DNA of 64,000 nt from Pontibacterium sp049599735 (GTDB lineage Bacteria > Pseudomonadota > Gammaproteobacteria > Pseudomonadales > Balneatricaceae), in contig JBMYOX010000010.1 in NCBI GenBank assembly GCA_049599735.1, positions 1 through 64,000 on the forward strand, written 5' to 3'. Below the pieces are notes generated by a model, which searched no databases, was not told the DNA's origin, and worked only from the letters and a program-made list of their open reading frames with translations. This document shows, in pieces, positions 62,272 to 64,000 of this stretch. A program made the position numbers and the translations under genes. Each line of letters opens with the position of its first letter. Position 1 is the stretch's first letter.

Positions 62272-64000
62272 TCAGCGAATATCAGTGATGCCAAATATTT
62301 CCTGAGCCTCTGCAAGCACCATCAACTGCCACTTAATCCATACATGCTCACTATCCCCATAACTAACCTGCCTGAGGTCAAAACTATTAGAATTGAGGTA
62401 ACTAAAAAGACCTTCTCTTTCTGCCTTTTGTAAGACCAAAAAATTGTCATCATAGATTTTGGCGGTACTGGAGCCGAAGCCTGCCGGATCATCAAGCCAC
62501 TGTGCGATAGGCATTGGAAAACCCACCTTAGGGCGGTGAACAAATTCATGACTAAAGTATTTCTGAGCTAAACGCTTCAGGGGTTTCTTATGCATATGTT
62601 TATCCAGCAGCTGCTCATGAGGCAAACGAAGCGCATAATCAATCAAATCATTGTCAAGGAACGGCAAACGGGCCTCAATGCTGGCACCCATGCTGGCCTT
62701 ATCCTGCCGTTCTAACAGGAAATTGAGATAGGTCATATGGTCAACCAGAAGCAACTGCTTCATAAAGGGAAACTGCCCGATAGAATCCATATCAATCTGA
62801 CTGATCATATTAGACTCAATCGGTCCGAAATACCGCTCAATGGTAAAAGGGGATATAAATGAATTCACATGGTCCAGCATTTTCTCCGTATCACCCGAAT
62901 AATGTTTGGATAAATACATGCTGTAGACATAATTATGCTTCAGGCGGCTAAATACAAAGTTAAGATCGAAGAATTTAGACGGTAACAACTTACCCAGAGG
63001 GTTAGCTTTTTCATACTGTGCGGCTTTATTGTACTTACCATAACCTCCGAATAATTCATCTGCGCCCTCACCGGTTAAAAAGACACTGATATGCTCCCGG
63101 GCGTACTGACAAAGAAGAAAAATCGGAATGGCATTAGGTATATCCAGCATACCATCAAAAAGATAGATCACATGCTGCAAAGAATCAGCCATACTTGTTT
63201 TATCAATTGCAAGCCGGTGATGATCAAACTGATATTTATCTGCAACATAGTCAGAATATTTTTCTTCAGAGAACCCCTGATCCCGGGCATCCTTAAAGAC
63301 AACACTGAAGGAACTGACTGGATTGCTGCTCTGTTCGCTCAGCTTAGCGGCAATCAGTGAAGAGTCCACACCCCCGCTCAGCTGAAGACCGATAGGCACA
63401 TCCGATGCCATCCGCTTATGCATAGCTGCATCCATTAAGCCTGATACGGTGGTATCAATTTTATCAGCTGACGTTTCAGTAATCGCGTCCAGCCCCAGAG
63501 CGTGCTGCGCAAGGTTAAAGTGTTGCGTATCCGTAATATTATGAGCAGCATCAATGGAAATGTAGTGACCCTGGATAACCTTATTAACCCCATAAAAGAT
63601 AGTTTTAGGGCTGTGACTGCCCCGGTAGGCCATCCAGTGCTTAATACCTTCATAGTCAAAAACACGTAATGACGAGTCATACTCCAGCAAAGATTTAGCT
63701 TCAGAAGCAAACACCAGGCTATGCTCTGTTTTAGCGTAATAAAGTGGTTTCTTGCCCCAGCGATCCTTTATAAGGTGTAACTGATTCGTTTTATGATCAA
63801 AAATTGCAGCACTGAAAAAGCCGTCCAGCTTACTTAAGAGCTTATCAAGCCCCCAGGTAACATAGCCATGTAACAGTACTTCACAATCAGAATCACCTTT
63901 GAAACGTTGCTCTCCAAGCTCCCGGCGCAAGGCTTTATCATTCCAAACCTCACCATTAACGGCAACAACCACTTGATTATCAGGGTCTATAAAAGGTTGT
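62272..64000 (-). CDS. asnB: Asparagine synthetase (glutamine-hydrolysing), 5' end outside the window
   Basis: The frame is open to the right edge, so the N-terminus with the expected Cys2 is missing from view; at least 576 residues remain. The glutaminase half shows VVVAVNGEVWND, the SDCEVLLHGY segment and LDGFFSAAIFD; the synthetase half shows the P-loop LQLSGGVDSSLIAAKL and TGEGADELFGGY, followed by EARLPFLDNDLIDYAL. This is a normal, complete-looking AsnB core. In sugar loci such enzymes may amidate uronic acids rather than make asparagine. The symbol is a family name, not a proven function. Confidence 0.88.
   Translation of the reverse strand, partial: QPFIDPDNQVVVAVNGEVWNDKALRRELGEQRFKGDSDCEVLLHGYVTWGLDKLLSKLDGFFSAAIFDHKTNQLHLIKDRWGKKPLYYAKTEHSLVFASEAKSLLEYDSSLRVFDYEGIKHWMAYRGSHSPKTIFYGVNKVIQGHYISIDAAHNITDTQHFNLAQHALGLDAITETSADKIDTTVSGLMDAAMHKRMASDVPIGLQLSGGVDSSLIAAKLSEQSSNPVSSFSVVFKDARDQGFSEEKYSDYVADKYQFDHHRLAIDKTSMADSLQHVIYLFDGMLDIPNAIPIFLLCQYAREHISVFLTGEGADELFGGYGKYNKAAQYEKANPLGKLLPSKFFDLNFVFSRLKHNYVYSMYLSKHYSGDTEKMLDHVNSFISPFTIERYFGPIESNMISQIDMDSIGQFPFMKQLLLVDHMTYLNFLLERQDKASMGASIEARLPFLDNDLIDYALRLPHEQLLDKHMHKKPLKRLAQKYFSHEFVHRPKVGFPMPIAQWLDDPAGFGSSTAKIYDDNFLVLQKAEREGLFSYLNSNSFDLRQVSYGDSEHVWIKWQLMVLAEAQEIFGITDIR

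Noticed and set aside
1..64000. CRISPR arrays, insertion sequences, tRNA or rRNA genes
   Set aside because: No regular repeats with spacers, transposase frames, terminal repeats or tRNA-like folds were seen on reading through.

Overview
The window is a chromosome segment from a free-living gammaproteobacterium. The gene order radC / coaBC-dut-algC-argB-slmA beside rpmB-rpmG, together with glnA-glnL-glnG, gpmI-envC-ctpA and a secB-glutaredoxin-rhodanese group, is the arrangement I know from Pseudomonadales and Oceanospirillales. A marine member of that group is my best guess. No rRNA, tRNA, insertion sequence, prophage or CRISPR array was seen.

Layout. 1-8000: an orphan TAXI-type binding protein, pfkA, zapE, gloC, a frameshifted YbaK-like gene, a small DUF5062-like gene, a GGDEF/EAL c-di-GMP protein and the decayed remnant of an HD-GYP protein. 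8000-11500: a thiD-thiC operon behind a TPP riboswitch, then two tandem, GGA-rich small RNA genes that look like CsrB/RsmY/RsmZ-type decoys of the CsrA/RsmA translational repressor. 11500-31900: hydrolase, mutM, EamA exporter, rlmF, rpmB-rpmG, an RND efflux pair, radC, coaBC-dut-algC-argB-slmA, a TauE/SafE permease, and the envelope group yibQ-like/ctpA/envC/gpmI. 32000-33300: rhodanese, glutaredoxin and secB. 33300-35200: an AT-rich stretch with a long non-coding segment and a membrane acyltransferase, probably acquired. 35200-47000: M14 peptidase, trmL, the nitrogen-control operon glnA-glnL-glnG with sigma-54 and NtrC sites, typA, pip, dtd, a YjdF-like membrane protein, tapT and a peroxiredoxin.

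47000-64000 is an exopolysaccharide locus in two convergent blocks. The plus-strand block holds an acetyltransferase-like protein, a polysaccharide deacetylase, a BcsL/FemAB-like acyltransferase and a GT4 glycosyltransferase. The minus-strand block runs from the right edge: asparagine synthetase, a secreted unknown, a second asparagine-synthetase-like protein lacking the usual N-terminal cysteine, GT4, a WecG/TagA transferase, an ExeA-like ATPase with LysM-like and SPOR ends, GT2, a WcaJ-type initiating phosphotransferase and a UDP-glucuronate decarboxylase. Together these could build a lipid-linked repeat, modify uronic acids or amino sugars by amidation and acylation, and couple assembly to the envelope.

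The most noteworthy non-coding content is the tandem sRNA pair with its shared upstream palindrome and promoter spacing, the TPP riboswitch, the NtrC/sigma-54 control region and a perfect 28-bp palindrome in front of pfkA. c-di-GMP turnover, the Csr/Rsm RNAs and the exopolysaccharide locus all fit a biofilm lifestyle, but that link is inference.
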